This document shows, piece after piece, positions 26,505 through 38,144 of a stretch of 64,000 nucleotides of DNA. The position numbers and the translations under genes are program-made. The DNA comes from Magnolia sinica. Its lineage: Eukaryota > Streptophyta > Magnoliopsida > Magnoliales > Magnoliaceae. The stretch is from NCBI RefSeq assembly GCF_029962835.1, contig NC_080586.1, forward strand, positions 68,876,001 through 68,940,000, given 5' to 3'. The stretch's first letter is position 1, and every line of letters begins with the position of its first letter. Under the pieces are notes generated by a model, which had not been told where the DNA came from, made no database searches, and saw only the letters and a program-made list of their open reading frames with translations.

Positions 26505-26542
26505 AAACGCTCACCTGCGAACCAGTTCGTATGTACCACGTA
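26387..26542. repeat. 40-bp direct repeats flanking a (TA)n tract
   Basis: The segment beginning ggaaacgctcacctgcgaac and ending gtaccacgta is present at 26387-26426 and 26503-26542 with one mismatch, 116 bp apart. Pure TA repeat fills about 26427-26501. More TA and GT microsatellite precedes it (26302-26386). This looks like expansion by slippage or unequal exchange between TA tracts beside an element end. Confidence 0.9.
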
Positions 26543-26853
26543 TGAACTTTTTTGGGAACCCATCATATGTGATATGGATCAAAAATCTGAACCGTTCATG
26601 TGAAGCAGTACCTCCTGAAACCTCCCAGGTCCAAGTTTTACTTTGATCTAAAACTTTGATGGGCCATGAAAAATGAAAACAGTTTCCTCCCTTGATTTGC
26701 ATTTCTCTTTGCTATGGCCCACCAGAATATTAGATCGGGGTGAAAATTTGTCTCATGGGGTTTTATGGGATTCCGCATCACATGGACCGTTCAGATTAGA
26801 CACCCATGGCACGTGTGCAAAGGTGCGCACGTGCATAGGTGCGCAGGGGAGCA

Positions 26854-26854
<1 letters not shown>
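26503..26854. mobile_element. Small nested element with cgctcacctgcgaacc ends
   Basis: The left end cgctcacctgcgaacc and the inverted right end (ggtgcgcaggggagca) match at about 13 of 16 positions. It is bordered by TA microsatellite on the left and CT then TA microsatellite on the right (26857-26928), inside the larger foldback MITE. A TA target duplication is possible but cannot be read in TA-rich flanks. Confidence 0.5.
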
Positions 26855-26933
<79 letters not shown>

Positions 26934-27168
26934 CTTCATCCAAAACTTTTGTGGTCCATTAATGTTCAATTAACACTGTTTCCTATGGTTTAGTCTACTT
27001 GATGATTGAAACTGCTTCAATTTTTCTATAATCTCCTAAAATGATCTGAAACCACTGATAGACCGAGTGGATACATAATACATACATCAAGGTGGGCCCT
27101 ACGATAATGCCACGGTAAGGGCTGCACTGTTTTGGTTAAGGCAGGGTCTCACCTAATCTTCTCTCGAC

Positions 27169-30100
27169 TAAGGGTGTACACCGAGTCGAACTAGCCTCAG
27201 CTCGACTCGGCTTGGCCAGTAACTAACCCCAGTTAGAACTCAGCTCGGCTCGGTCCTCGAACGTGACTGGCCAGCTCAGCTCAGTTCGGTCAATAGCTCG
27301 GGCCAGTTCGAGCCGAGTTTGCTTGTGCAGCATTTTCACAGACACATGGACTGCACCTTCAAAATTCTACTGATTGTAAAACAACAGCAGTGGTTTTACA
27401 GGTATTTTATCAAACACCTTCTAAGCAACATTAAAATCAAGAAAAAAAAAAGGATATTTGTTTCATATACATACCTTCCTTACCAGCTGTAACGCCCTGA
27501 AAATCAGGGGTCGTGCATCCGCTCAACTCCCGAGTTCCCGGGAGTCACTATTATCAGGTTTTCATTAATATGCATTAAATCTGTTAAGTTGCGCAGCCGA
27601 AATTCCCTGAACATGAAACATGAACACGCAAGACTGCTGAAATGAAGGAGGTCTGACACATATATATACAAGTCCAAAACATAAATGGGTCGCACCAGGC
27701 GTTGCCCAAACCAACTACAAAAGAATACTATGTTCCAAAAGAATGAGGCTGAACCCACCGCCCAGCCATCCCAATCCCGCCGATCAAGCAGGCGGAGAAC
27801 CCTCCATCAGCTGGAAGTATGATAGCTCGTCCTTCTTGTCCAAGCTCGCCTCGCCAGGCTCCTCCAGTCTCGAGTCACCTGCATCTATGAATGAGTCTGG
27901 TTGGTGTTTTAAAACACCGTCCCAGAGTGGGAGTGAGTGATCAACTCAGTGGGGGCTATTAATCTCAAGTTATTATATGCATCAATTTTAATATGGTCTT
28001 AATGAAAAGCAGACAATCACATACATCTAAGTAATCTTATTAATGCGTATGTATGCAGCATGACATGATGCATGCCCTCACCACAACACTCCCTCGTGCG
28101 ACAACATCTAACGATCGCCAATGCCAACACTCCTTTAGTGCGACCTCGACTGACAAGTCGCTACCCTAACTAGTGCGATGCGATGCGATTGTGTTAGCCG
28201 AGTTATTAGTTAAGTCCATTCATCTAGCAGATTTGGGAATCTGCTACAGCCTACATATCATATGCCCTGAACTAGTTGCGAGGCCAAGGCCCCCCAGTGC
28301 GTGAGGCCGAGACCCCACGATCCTTGACCCCGTCGGGTTTCCCCCATCCATGACTTCAAGCACATGGGGGTGCTGAATGTGAGGTCGCTCGCGGTCACTA
28401 CGGGGAGGCGCGTCACCCCAGCGTAGGCTGATAGCTCGGACACAGTGTCCCATTCCTCCATGCCCAGCTCACGAGGCTGTGGACCATTTTTCAGTGGGTT
28501 ATTGATGAGCTACAACGGTTGTAGGGTGTCCCAGGTTCCATACAAGTGTAAGCAGACAGGGTTAACAATCATGGTTGGTCAGACAGTAGGCTAGACCGCA
28601 CGAGTCCAGGCGAGTGCATGGCGGAACAACATCGGGTGCAAGCAACCCATGTAGTCCAACTACTGTCGCCCACACGCACTCGCCCAAATCCACGGGTTTA
28701 GCCTCAAGGCGGTACTACCAACGGGACCGCCTCAACTCTCCTTATTTTCTTGACCAACCCTAGGGTTTGGATAGTGGTCCACAACATGTCAACAGACAGG
28801 GTTATCAACTAGCAAAATCATCATCACGTTCTCACACCTCAACATACAATTCAAATTCATCTAATAAGCAAGCTATCACGATTTATGAGTAATGGTGCAT
28901 GCATGTCGTGTATGTTAGTGTGGAAGTTGCTCACTTCCTACAACTCATGGAAAACAAATTATACAAGAAATAATTAAGGCATGCATGCTATAGGGCATTA
29001 TCATATGAGCAAACCAACAAGACATCAACAAGTAATCATCAAATTTGCACCAAGTCATGTAAGAAACGAGAACAACATCATGTGAGGAAATCAAATAAAA
29101 CATACAATTCCACACCACTCAAATAAGCATAAACTCCTAGGTTTTTCTCTATATTCTCTAAAAACATTAACCAAGCAATCAAAATCATTAAACTCATAAT
29201 GAAATTGGTGCTAGACCACCTAGGAGTAATAGTCCGCACCTATGGTTCGTTGGAGATTCGGGAAACGCCCTAGGAAAGAGGGCTTTCGGGTCGATCGGTC
29301 GGAATCCCTAAACCAAGCTCTTGCATGTTAGAATTTCAATCCAAACCCACCTTCCTACATAGATTTTACGAAGAATGGGTGAAAACCTTACCTAGGCAAC
29401 CCACGGTTGGTTGTTGAAGTCAAGGAGGAGAGTTTCTCCTTGTAAGAGAGGCAAAGAGTTAGAAGGGTTGGCTTTCTTGGGGCCCCACCTTGATCTAGGG
29501 TCCACCTTGGATCTCCTCCTTCTCTCTTTCCTCCTCTTCACTCTCCTTTACTCTCTTTCTCTCTTGGTGGTTGTAGGAATTGGGAGAGAGTTATGGGAGC
29601 TAGGGTTTATTCTCTAGACTTGGGCCCCTTGGCCCCAAGTTTCCTCAAATTCCCAAATTAGCCTACTAGGGATCATTTTTGGGGTTGGTGTGGCCCTAAT
29701 GCTCCTTTGGCCACCAAATTTGGTGGGTAGGTACCCTATGGCCCGATTAGGGCCCGTGTAAAATTTGGGAACAAACGGATGGACGGTTGTGGGGTTTGAG
29801 TCAACGGTTCTGACCTTTAAACGGCCCTGAGGGGTCCCTTTTGGTGATTGGAGTGGTTCCGATGGCCATCTGGCTATGAAATCTCTAGGACAGAGGCTTC
29901 ATGGCCCGATGAAGGGCCATGCAAAATTTGGGGACGATCGGACCTGGGGTTTGGTCGTACGGGTCCGATTTGTGATCGACGGTCACCGTTCCACGATCGG
30001 GTCCCCGAGTTGGTGAACGGGTATAGGAAAATCCATTAGACCTCCACCGTAAATATGGAGGAGATCCGATGGTTGGATAGCCTGGTATCTCGGCTTCATT

Positions 30101-30749
30101 TGCAAGTACCAGATTTTGGTCCTGGCATTGGTGGGGTGCATTTAGTCAGTGCCAGATCCCACTTCTGGGTGTCCGCTGGGTCTGCGGTCCGCGACGGTCC
30201 ACAAGCCTAGTGAGCTCTATGATTCCCTTAATTTTTAGATTTTTCTGACCTTCCCGCGTCGCGGTACAGCTCGCACGGGCTGTAGCTCAGTGTAAATGGT
30301 CATCCGGCTTGGCGGCCCGCACTTGGTCTTATCATGGCCTGTCTGGTTTATTCAAATGGGTTAATCCTGGGTTAATTAGCTTATAGTACCTCTGGGACGA
30401 TCGGTCCTGTGAAAAATCTTACGTGGACGCCCCATGACACTGTACTGGTTGGACGGGTTGTTACACCACCAGTCACACTTCGTTGAGTCATTTCATCAAA
30501 CACTTAGTGAGCAACATCAATATCAAAGTAACCGAGTCACCGAACTAGTTTGATTCGAGTTCGAGTCGAGTTGGGTTCGATCCGAGTCGAGTCAAGTTGG
30601 GGCCAGTTCAAACTCGACTCGAACTCATTTTTGAGCTAAAAAATTCAACTCAGCTCGGCTCGAACTTAACTTCGAACCAAGTCGAATTGAGCTTTTTTGA
30701 GTCGAGTCAAGCAAGCTAATTGAGCTAGCTCGGTTCATGTGCACCCCTA
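27169..30749. mobile_element. hAT-like MITE split by a solo LTR
   Basis: The ends are TAAGGGTGTACACCGAGTCG and (inverted) ...TCATGTGCACCCCTA. Flanking 8-mers ctctcgac (27161-27168) and ctctcaac (30750-30757) match 7 of 8, as expected for hAT insertion. Once the solo LTR is excluded, about 600 bp remain that align with the intact relative at 45765-46378, including the middle phrase catatacataccttcct and tcatttcatcaaacactt. The arms are rich in gactcg/gagctc words. Confidence 0.85.
27488..30465 (+). mobile_element. Solo LTR of a gypsy-type element, about 2.98 kb
   Basis: It starts TGTAACGCCCTGAAAATC at 27488 and ends GGTTGTTACA at 30465. Flanking 5-mers ccagc (27483-27487) and ccacc (30466-30470) match 4 of 5. 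Joining the flanks restores the phrase seen uninterrupted at about 46090-46130, so this is a single LTR left by LTR-LTR recombination. The first 1.15 kb is the inverse of 12754-13922. It holds no coding region; a hairpin at ggtgttttaaaacacc (about 27904) is shared with the other copy. Confidence 0.88.
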
Positions 30750-30780
30750 CTCTCAACAAATAGGATAGAAAATACAGACA

Positions 30781-31290
30781 TGGCTTAGCCACTTACGCCA
30801 CCGCCAACCAGGTGGCTAGTGGTTGGTGCTATGTGGACCCCACTATGATGTATGTATTTTATCCACACCGTCCATCCATTTTGAAATATAATTTTGGGCT
30901 TTGATCCCAAAAATGAATTAGATGTAAATCTCAGGTGGACCACACCATAGGAAAACAATAGTGATTGAATGTCCACCATTAAAAACCTTATAGGGCTCAC
31001 TGTAATGGTTATTTGACATTTAACCTGTTAATTAGGTCATACAGACTTGTATGAAGGGAAAAAATATATATCAGCTTGATCCAAAACTTTTGTTTGTGGC
31101 CCAAGAAGTTTTTAATGGTGGGCATTCAATCAACACCATGCGGTCCACTTGAGATTTGGATCAACCTATTTTTCGGGCTCATACCATAAAATGATCTGGA
31201 TTAATGGGTGGACGGCATGGATGGAATACATACATCATGGTGTGGCCCACAAAGAACCGACCACTGGCCATTGGCTAGTAGCAGGTCCTT
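30781..31290. mobile_element. Foldback MITE, accaggtggctagtggttgg type
   Basis: The left arm ggtggctagtggttggtgct with atgatgtatgtattttatcc mirrors the right arm gaatacatacatcatggtg and accgaccactggccattggc. The terminal few bases are diverged (ttagccac / gcaggtcc) and I see no clear target duplication. It is related to the 23113 and 24281 elements. Confidence 0.65.
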
Positions 31291-31313
31291 CCCAGAAAAT
31301 ACAGTAATACCTC

Positions 31314-31847
31314 GGAAGCGGATTGGATACTGTCAATGTCGGTAGCCAAATCCCTACTGAAGTGACGTCCCCAAGCTCTGTGGACCCCACCATGAAGCAT
31401 GTGTTGTATCCATACCCTTTGTAGGGATCGTTTCATGGCATTACAAAGAGAACTACGTAGATCTAAAGTTCAAGTGGACCCACACAGAAAACAGTGGGAG
31501 CTGTCACACCCACCGTTGAAACATTTATAGGGGCCACAGTGATGTATTTTTGAGATCCATCCTATTCATAAGTTAACATAGAGATAGATGAAGTGAAAAC
31601 AAAAATATCAGCTTCATCGGAAACTTCTCTGGCCCCCAAGAAGTTTTGAACGGTGGATATCACTGTCCCCACTATTTTCTATGGTGGGGCCTACTTGAAC
31701 TTTAGATCTATCTCATTCTCTACTTAATGCAATAAAAAGATCTCTAAAAATGGTTGGACGGTATGGATACAACACATGCATCGTGGTGGGGTCCACAGAG
31801 CTTGGTGACGTTGGCTACTGACCTTGTCAGTATCCAATCCGCGTCTG
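31314..31847. mobile_element. Foldback MITE with perfect 9-bp target duplication TAATACCTC
   Basis: TAATACCTC flanks the element at 31305-31313 and 31848-31856. The ends are ggaagcggattggatactg and cagtatccaatccgcgtctg. Mirror pairs continue inward: gtgacgtccccaagctctgtgg / ccacagagcttggtgacgt, then tgtgttgtatccatacc / ggtatggatacaacac. The two halves meet near 31580. The 534-bp body is a long imperfect hairpin. Confidence 0.93.
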
Positions 31848-31896
31848 TAATACCTCTGCACACGTGGCTGCATTTAAGTTTTGAGCATCTCCATCG

Positions 31897-32929
31897 CGGG
31901 AACGGATTAGGTGTGACCCACGTAACACGTTCGTGGGTGTTGCCCTGACCGCGGGACTCACCATGAAGTATACGTTTTATATCCACGCCGTCCATCAGTT
32001 GTTTTATGGCTCAAATTTATGGTCTGGTCAAAAAATGAAGCAGGTTCAAATATTAAGTGGATCACACCACAGTGGTCATTGAACACCATCCAACCTGTTG
32101 ATAAGGTCACACGGATCTCGATGAAGGGAAACCCAAATATCCGCCTGGTCCAAACTTTTGTAGCTCCCAAGGAGTTTTTAATGGTGGCCATTCAATCCCT
32201 AACTGTGTGTTCCACTTCCGATTTGGATGTGTTCGGGGCCACGACTTAAAATAAGTTGAAAAAAATCTGATGGACGGGCGTGATACAGGAAATGTTAATG
32301 AAGGTGGGCCCCATGGTCAGGGCAACACGGACGCGGATTAGCTACTGAGAGGTTGAGTAGGGAGACTCACTACTGAAGTGACGTCACCAATTTTTGTGGG
32401 GCCCGCCATGATGTATTAGTTGTATTCACACCATCCATCCATTTTGAAAGATCATTTTAGGCTATGAACCAAAAATTGAGACAGATCCAAATCAGTAGTG
32501 GATCCCACCACGGTGGGCAGAGTGATGCCCACCGTTGAAACCTTCCTAAGGTCCAACATGATGTTTATTTCAGATCCACACCGTTCATAAGTTAAAAAAG
32601 GCATGAAATAAGGGAAAAAATAAATATCAACTTGATCGAAAACTTTTGTCACCCTTGGAAGTTTTTAATGGTGGGCATCACTCTGCCCACTGTTTTCTGT
32701 GGTGAGATCAACTGGAGCTTTGGATCTAACTCATTCTCTGGCTCATACCATTAAATCATCTTTCCAAATGGATGGACCGTGTGGATACAAAACATACATC
32801 ATAGTGGGCCCCACGGAACTAGGTGACGTCACTTCAGTAGCAAGTCTCCCTACTCAACCTGTCAGTAGCTAATCCGCGCCCGGTCAACCCTCACTAACGT
32901 GTTACCCGCGTCACACCTAATCCGCTCCC
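31897..32929. mobile_element. Foldback MITE (outer copy) with another MITE nested in its right arm
   Basis: The ends cgggaacggattaggtgtgac and gtcacacctaatccgctccc mirror each other, as do cacgtaacacgtt and aacgtgttacccg. Flanking 9-mers tctccatcg (31888-31896) and tctctatca (32930-32938) match 7 of 9. Removing the insert at 32329-32881 plus one duplication copy leaves about 471 bp with continuous mirror symmetry. Confidence 0.83.
32329..32881. mobile_element. Foldback MITE nested inside the 31897-32929 element
   Basis: The ends ggacgcggattagctactga and tcagtagctaatccgcgccc are inverted repeats, followed inward by ggttgagtagggagac / gtctccctactcaacc and ctgaagtgacgtcacc / ggtgacgtcacttcag. 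Flanking 9-mers gggcaacac (32320-32328) and ggtcaaccc (32882-32890) match 7 of 9. The host arm resumes exactly where the mirror of the left arm predicts. The order of insertion is therefore clear: this copy is younger. Confidence 0.9.
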
Positions 32930-33152
32930 TCTCTATCATGGTACACGTGGCAAATAGTTCCCGTGATCGTAACGGTTCTTCTAGTGGGCTACCGGTTTGA
33001 TAGGCGATATTAGAAAAGTAGAGGAGATTGGAATGCTGTAGCCATCATTCCAATCCCCTTTGATCCCAAAAATGAGTTAGATGTAAATCTCAGGTGGACC
33101 ACAGAGCAGGAAGCGACTCCTGAGAAAGAACCGGCAGAGCAGCCATCCACAC

Positions 33153-33659
33153 GACGCGGTTTTCATGCGAAACCTTTCGCAGAAAGTTCCTGTGCACTGG
33201 GATGCTAGGTGGGGTCCACTGTAATGTTTTTGATAAATCCATTCTGTCTATACATTTTGAGAGATTATATTAAGGTGTACCAAAAAAACTGAGGCAGATC
33301 AAAAACTCAAGTAGGCCACACTAGAGGAAAAATTGGGGAAAGAATTTTTTACCGTTGAAACCTTTCGAGGCTCCACCTTGATGTTTATATGCCATCCAAA
33401 CCGTTTATAAGGTCGTTAGCACTAGATTGAAGTTAAAACACCCAAAAAATTATCCTTATACGAATCTCTCGTGGTCACATGAATATTTCAACGGTGGTAG
33501 CTGAATTTCCACTGTTTCCTCTCGTGTGGTCCATTTAAGTTTTGGATCTAACTCATTTTTAATGGAAAGTCCAAAAATGAGCTCATAAAATGGATGGACG
33601 AGTTGGATTTCTCACAAACATTACAGTGAACTTGCTCTTTCACAGGGAATCCGTGTCCT
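33153..33659. mobile_element. Foldback MITE, gacgcggttttcatgcgaa type
   Basis: The left end gacgcggttttcatgcgaaac and the right end gggaatccgtgtcct mirror in the outer 15 bp; the core gtccactgtaatgtttttgataaatcc mirrors ggatttctcacaaacattacagtg. Flanking 9-mers catccacac and cgtccacat match 7 of 9. It belongs to the same subgroup as 21222-21751 and 21979-23082. Confidence 0.75.
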
Positions 33660-33689
33660 CGTCCACATCCAAAGGCAAAACACACAAGG

Positions 33690-34015
33690 CAAAACAGAAG
33701 TTTTGGATCAAGATTATATTTGGTTTTTCCTTTCATCCATGTTTATTTGATCTTATGAACAGTTTGGATGACAGATAAACATCACTGTAGGGGCATAGAA
33801 AGGTTTCAACGGTGGAAATCATTATTTCCACTGTTTCCTGTGATATGGTCCACTTGATATTTATGTAAGCTTCATTTTTGAGTCAACGACTAAAATGAGA
33901 TGGAAAAACGGATGGAAGGTGTGGATAAACTACATAAATTTACAGTAGGCCCAACTGTGTTTATTCAGTACGATAAGAGCTTACTGAGTAACTCACTACG
34001 TAATCCGATTTCTCC
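33690..34015. mobile_element. Right half of a foldback MITE (gtactgagttactcag type)
   Basis: Only one arm is visible: core phrases in the right-half orientation, ending in gcttactgagtaactcactacgtaatccgatttc. The same terminus, in the opposite orientation, opens the copy near 19080. The left half is missing, apparently lost next to the 33153-33659 element. Confidence 0.55.
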
Positions 34016-34531
34016 ATTCACTTCCATTTTCGCCTGCAGCCTATCCACATGTGGCCCACCAGCGTACTGCACACGTATGCCACGTGTACTCTGTGATGGA
34101 GATTAGCGAGTCAATATTAACATTTCCAAAACACGGTTACACGGCAAATAAAACGATTGAGCCGGCTGTGCGATGGATGGTGACTGTTCGACCGAACAAG
34201 TGCCACGTGGGATGTTGGATCAGGACCGTCCAGCTATGAGTTCTTCAACAGATGGTTCATGTTTCAAAAACACAACGGATGAAAACATCAATTTCTTTAC
34301 TTTTTCTAATGAACAAATAGCCGTTAATTAACTTTGTTTTTCACTATCGGAGAATCATCCAGTCCATTTATATTCTATATGTGGTTCATCCACAGTAGTT
34401 TGTACTTGATGAACGGTATAGATCCACCATATCCCTTGTCAAATGTACGGTAGAGGGAGGCTGTACGTTTCATTTTTTGGGTGCCCGCGCAAATCCCGAC
34501 CGATGGGACGCGCCAGCCACCCCACAAAACG

Positions 34532-35099
34532 GGAAGCGGATTGGCTGATGCACCACACACCACCGACCTGGCTGATGTGTTGACGTCACCAAGTTCTGTG
34601 GGTCCCATAATGAGGTATGTGTTATATCCAAACTGTCCGTCCATTTTTATATCTCATCATAAGGGTTAAACAGAAAAATAAGATAGATCCAAAGACTAAT
34701 TGGACCACACTGAAAAAAGAACTGGGGGATTGAACGTCTACCATTGAAACCCTTTTGGGTTCACAAAAGTTTTGGATCAATATGATATTTGTTTTTCCTC
34801 TTCATCCAACTTTATTAACATATTGGATGGAAAATAAACGTTATAGTGGGCCCTTCAAATGTTTTAACGGTCAGAATCATAGTCTCATGTTGTGGTCCAC
34901 TTAAGATTTGGATATGAATTATTTTCTGACTCATGCTCTAAAATGATCTAAACAAATGGATGAACAGTGTGGATATAATAAATACATCACTGTGGGGCCC
35001 ATGTAACTTTGATCTCCTTTGAACCGTTCGTACAGCTCGGAGCTTGAGGAGTCTTCCCACGACACGTATGGTGTGTGGTACACCAGCCAATCCGTTTCC
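34532..35099. mobile_element. Foldback MITE with perfect 9-bp target duplication CACAAAACG
   Basis: CACAAAACG lies at 34523-34531 and 35100-35108. The ends ggaagcggattggctgatg and (mirror) accagccaatccgtttcc define a 568-bp element. Inner mirror pairs are caccacacaccacc / ggtgtgtggtaca and gtatgtgttatatccaaactgtcc / gaacagtgtggatataataaatac. It shares the ggattggct ending with the 24281 element. Confidence 0.93.
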
Positions 35100-35109
35100 C
35101 ACAAAACGC

Positions 35110-36150
35110 GTAAAATGTTATTGTAGATACATCCCCATCAAAATACCATAGAACTCTCCTTTTCACAGTAAACTTGGAAAAGTAGATACTGAATCACAAC
35201 CGTCCATTGAGTGAAAGAACCATCGAACATAGATTCTTCTGAGTATCCATTCAAACGATGGATGAACAAAAAAGCTTAAATGGTGACATTAAAGAGAAAG
35301 ATGATAAAAATTAATGGCCACCATAGTCTTATTAGCAACATTTTGTTATTGATAAAATATCCAGGCCCACCATCTTCCCAAGCACACGTGTATATTGGAA
35401 AGAAGCTCTATCTTATTATGATAAAGACGATTCTACCATACCATGCCGTGTTTGCATTTTCTTTGCCGCGTGCAAATGCTAAGCGCGTTGAAGCGGCACA
35501 AACGGCGGAATCAGTCGGATTGGGATTGGGTAGTTACGTGACGAGGGATTGGGTACTAACGTGACTAGATTAGCATATTGAAGTCATTGTCATTTTAGCT
35601 ATTCAAGCATTATTTGAAGTTTTAAAAGAAAGAAAATACTCCAACGCAAGCCGGTAGCTTTTCCTAGAAATAGAAGTAGAGATTTCATTTTGAAAATGGG
35701 TCACTGAATTAATAATTGCGGCCACCTTTCATCATATTTGATTCATTCACTTTTACCGGGCAGCCGTTAACCCACCTTAATGTTGATAAAAAAAAAAAAG
35801 ATCTATTTTACCCGTAATTACATTAATATTGAATGTTAATTTTAAAATTTTTCTTTTGGTATAATCTATCCATAATGATTTTTTCTCTCAAACTTTAACA
35901 AATGGCATGCAATTTAAATATATTTCATGTGGCCGGGCTAGATTTGTTTCAAGACAAACTAATGTGCCTCACATAGGATTTTATGTAGGATCAAAATGTA
36001 AGGCCCTTGCGTAGGAAGTCTGTTTGGCCTTTTCTTCTTTTTCCTCTAAAAATTGAGACCACGAGAAGAGTTGAAGCCTCTTCGATGGTTAATAGTTGTA
36101 TGGACCAACACTACACTCTTCCGCGATGATAAAAACTCAAGCCAACCTTT
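35110..36150. other. Intergenic stretch
   Basis: I see no gene, element end or convincing repeat. The phrase ggattgggtagttacgtgac / ggattgggtactaacgtgac (35520-35568) is a short tandem fragment of a foldback terminus. Confidence 0.6.
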
Positions 36151-36156
36151 GGCGAA

Positions 36157-36660
36157 GCTCCATATGACCCATAATAACTTTGAGCCCATTTTGAGTAATC
36201 AAATAGTATTTAAATGAGGTGATTTTACACCATTTGAAATTTTATTAAATTACATTTCCAACAAATCATCCATGTAACAAGGGAGTTATGACTATTTTTG
36301 TTGGATCGACGATCCATAGTGCGTATCGTCAATCCATAGTAAGTATCGGCGATTCGATTTGAGTATTGATGAACCACAATTAATATCGATGATCTTCATT
36401 AAATGTCAGTGATCCACAGTGAATGTCGGTAATTCGCAGTAAAAATTGACGATCCTCACTGTGGATTACCAATATGCACTATACGCACTGTGGATCGCCG
36501 ATCCGACGAAAACGGTCATAATTTCTTCATTACAAGTTCAATTTAGACAATCTTATACTCGTTAGAAAGGTAATATGATGAACTTTCAAATGAATTAAAA
36601 TCAACTTATTTATACACCATTTGATTTCTTAAAAGTGGGTTCATAGTTACTATGAGTCGT
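36157..36660. repeat. Large palindrome with 20-bp repeats at its centre
   Basis: Left landmarks agtaatcaaatagtatttaaa, then ttatgactatttttgttggatcgacgatcc, are mirrored on the right by ggatcgccgatccgacgaaaacggtcataa and then ccatttgatttcttaaaa. The outer arms are about 110 bp each. Partial copies of the arms follow at 36660-37020, including another ...cccacgaaaacggtcataatttcc. It is probably another foldback element family, unrelated to the gggccc-core family. Confidence 0.7.
36311..36450. repeat. Degenerate 20-bp tandem repeat, seven copies
   Basis: Seven successive 20-base units fit the pattern atYcacagtgaatatcggcg, for example atccatagtgcgtatcgtca, atccatagtaagtatcggcg and atccacagtgaatgtcggta. 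The phase is kept without insertions or deletions while bases vary freely. It forms the loop region of the palindrome above. Confidence 0.85.
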
Positions 36661-37095
36661 CGATACTCACTATGGATCGTTGATCCCACGAAAACGGTCA
36701 TAATTTCCTCATTATATGTCTGATTTCATATTTGTTGGAAATATAATTTGATAAAATTTTAAAGAGATATAGAATGATCTCATTTGTATACCATTTGATT
36801 ACCCAAAAGTGAGCCCAAAGTTTATCTATTTGGATATCTCATTTGGGAATAAATGTCATGATGAACTTTGGTCCAACTTATGGGTAATCAAATAGTGTCA
36901 AAATAAAGTGATTCTAAATTCATTTAAAAGTTCATCAAATTACCTTTCCAGCGAATATACAATTGCCTAAATCGAATATGTAATAAGTGAGTTATGACCA
37001 TTTTCACGAGATCTGCAATCGATAGTAAATTATGAAAGCTATGACCGTTCTTCCATTTCAACGTTATTCCACTATAACATTCATCATATTTATCC

Positions 37096-37170
<75 letters not shown>
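36661..37170. repeat. Partial palindrome copies and a (TA)n tract
   Basis: Arms of the preceding palindrome recur once in each orientation (about 36661-36830 and 36850-37020). A pure (TA)n microsatellite fills about 37102-37169. Confidence 0.75.
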
Positions 37171-37171
<1 letters not shown>

Positions 37172-38140
37172 CAATTCTTCTCATTGAACAATATTCTTCC
37201 ATTATAAAATTTATCAATTACAAAATTCACTCATTTCACAAACTCTTACCATTTATACTGCTAAGAAAATAAAAATAAAAATCATTATAAAGGGAACCAT
37301 CACATCCTTCCTTTTACAAACTCTCACCACCCATTAATAAAAACAATATACAAAAGCCATAATTATCCTAACTTAAACCTACCTTTGGCTGTTATAGCTT
37401 TTGCGTCAGAGAGTGTGGCAAAAAAGCACTTAGAAGCTCACTGGAATTGAGGGAATGATGTAAGAAGCTCGCTGGAGTGGGGTCTCACGGAGGTGACAAT
37501 AATTTTAATGGCCAAATAATCCCCTCTCATAAAAAAACAAGGAAGAAGAGAGAGAGAAAAAAAAAAACCAAATGGCCTTTCCCGTACAAGGGACTCACAT
37601 ATTGAACATATCACACATCTTATGTGGGGCCCATTGGATCGTCTTGGAGCATATCCAAGCTGTCCATATGAAATAAGTTTTAATTTCATATCATTTGCTC
37701 AAGTTTGAGAGAAAAAACTCGTTAAAGATGTACCACAACGGAGGAGACCATTTGAAATTAACGCGTAATGTTATGCAATTGTGGGCCATACACATCTCCA
37801 AATTTTTTTTTTTTTTTTTGGAATGACTCTGCTTTGGGTTTATGGTTGTCCGATAAAAGTGAATGGATTAGAATGAGCGAGGGGTGGCCACAATTATTGA
37901 TTTAATGGGGCCTACTCCTATTGTCAAAAGGTTCTCTCTCGATTTCCACGAAAATCTACCACCATTCGGGAGGGTAATTGACATAGGAGCATTTTAGTCT
38001 TGGAAAAAGTCAAAGTGTCTAAAGGACTAAAATAATAATAACTTCATATGTTGGGTTTATCATCTTGACCATATTATAATTAATAACCTACTCGGGATTC
38101 AATGGTGACCCCTTTCATATGCAGATTTCATACCGAGTCA
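37171..38140. other. Intergenic stretch
   Basis: No gene is recognised. An A-run near 37555 and a T-run near 37806 are the only notable low-complexity tracts. Confidence 0.6.
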
Positions 38141-38144
38141 TTGA

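Larger units (their letters stand above)
26006..27168. mobile_element. Foldback MITE interrupted by a second element and microsatellites
   Basis: The left arm gagagcggattaggtgtgac, then aaaacggtgcagcccttaccgtgg, is mirrored on the right by ccacggtaagggctgcactgttttgg and ctcacctaatcttctctc. The inner part also mirrors (gtatccaatccgtccatcc / gaccgagtggatac). The roughly 1.16-kb length is explained by an insert at about 26300-26930 that carries TA and CT microsatellites. The target duplication is unclear, partly because a hAT MITE inserted right at the right end. Confidence 0.75.

Noticed and set aside
26261..26603. Open frames encoding IYIYIYIY strings on both strands
   Set aside because: They are produced by TA microsatellite tracts.
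36303..36500. CRISPR-like array suggested by the regular 20-bp repeats
   Set aside because: Units are directly adjacent with no spacers, and the sequence is plant nuclear DNA; it is a degenerate tandem repeat.
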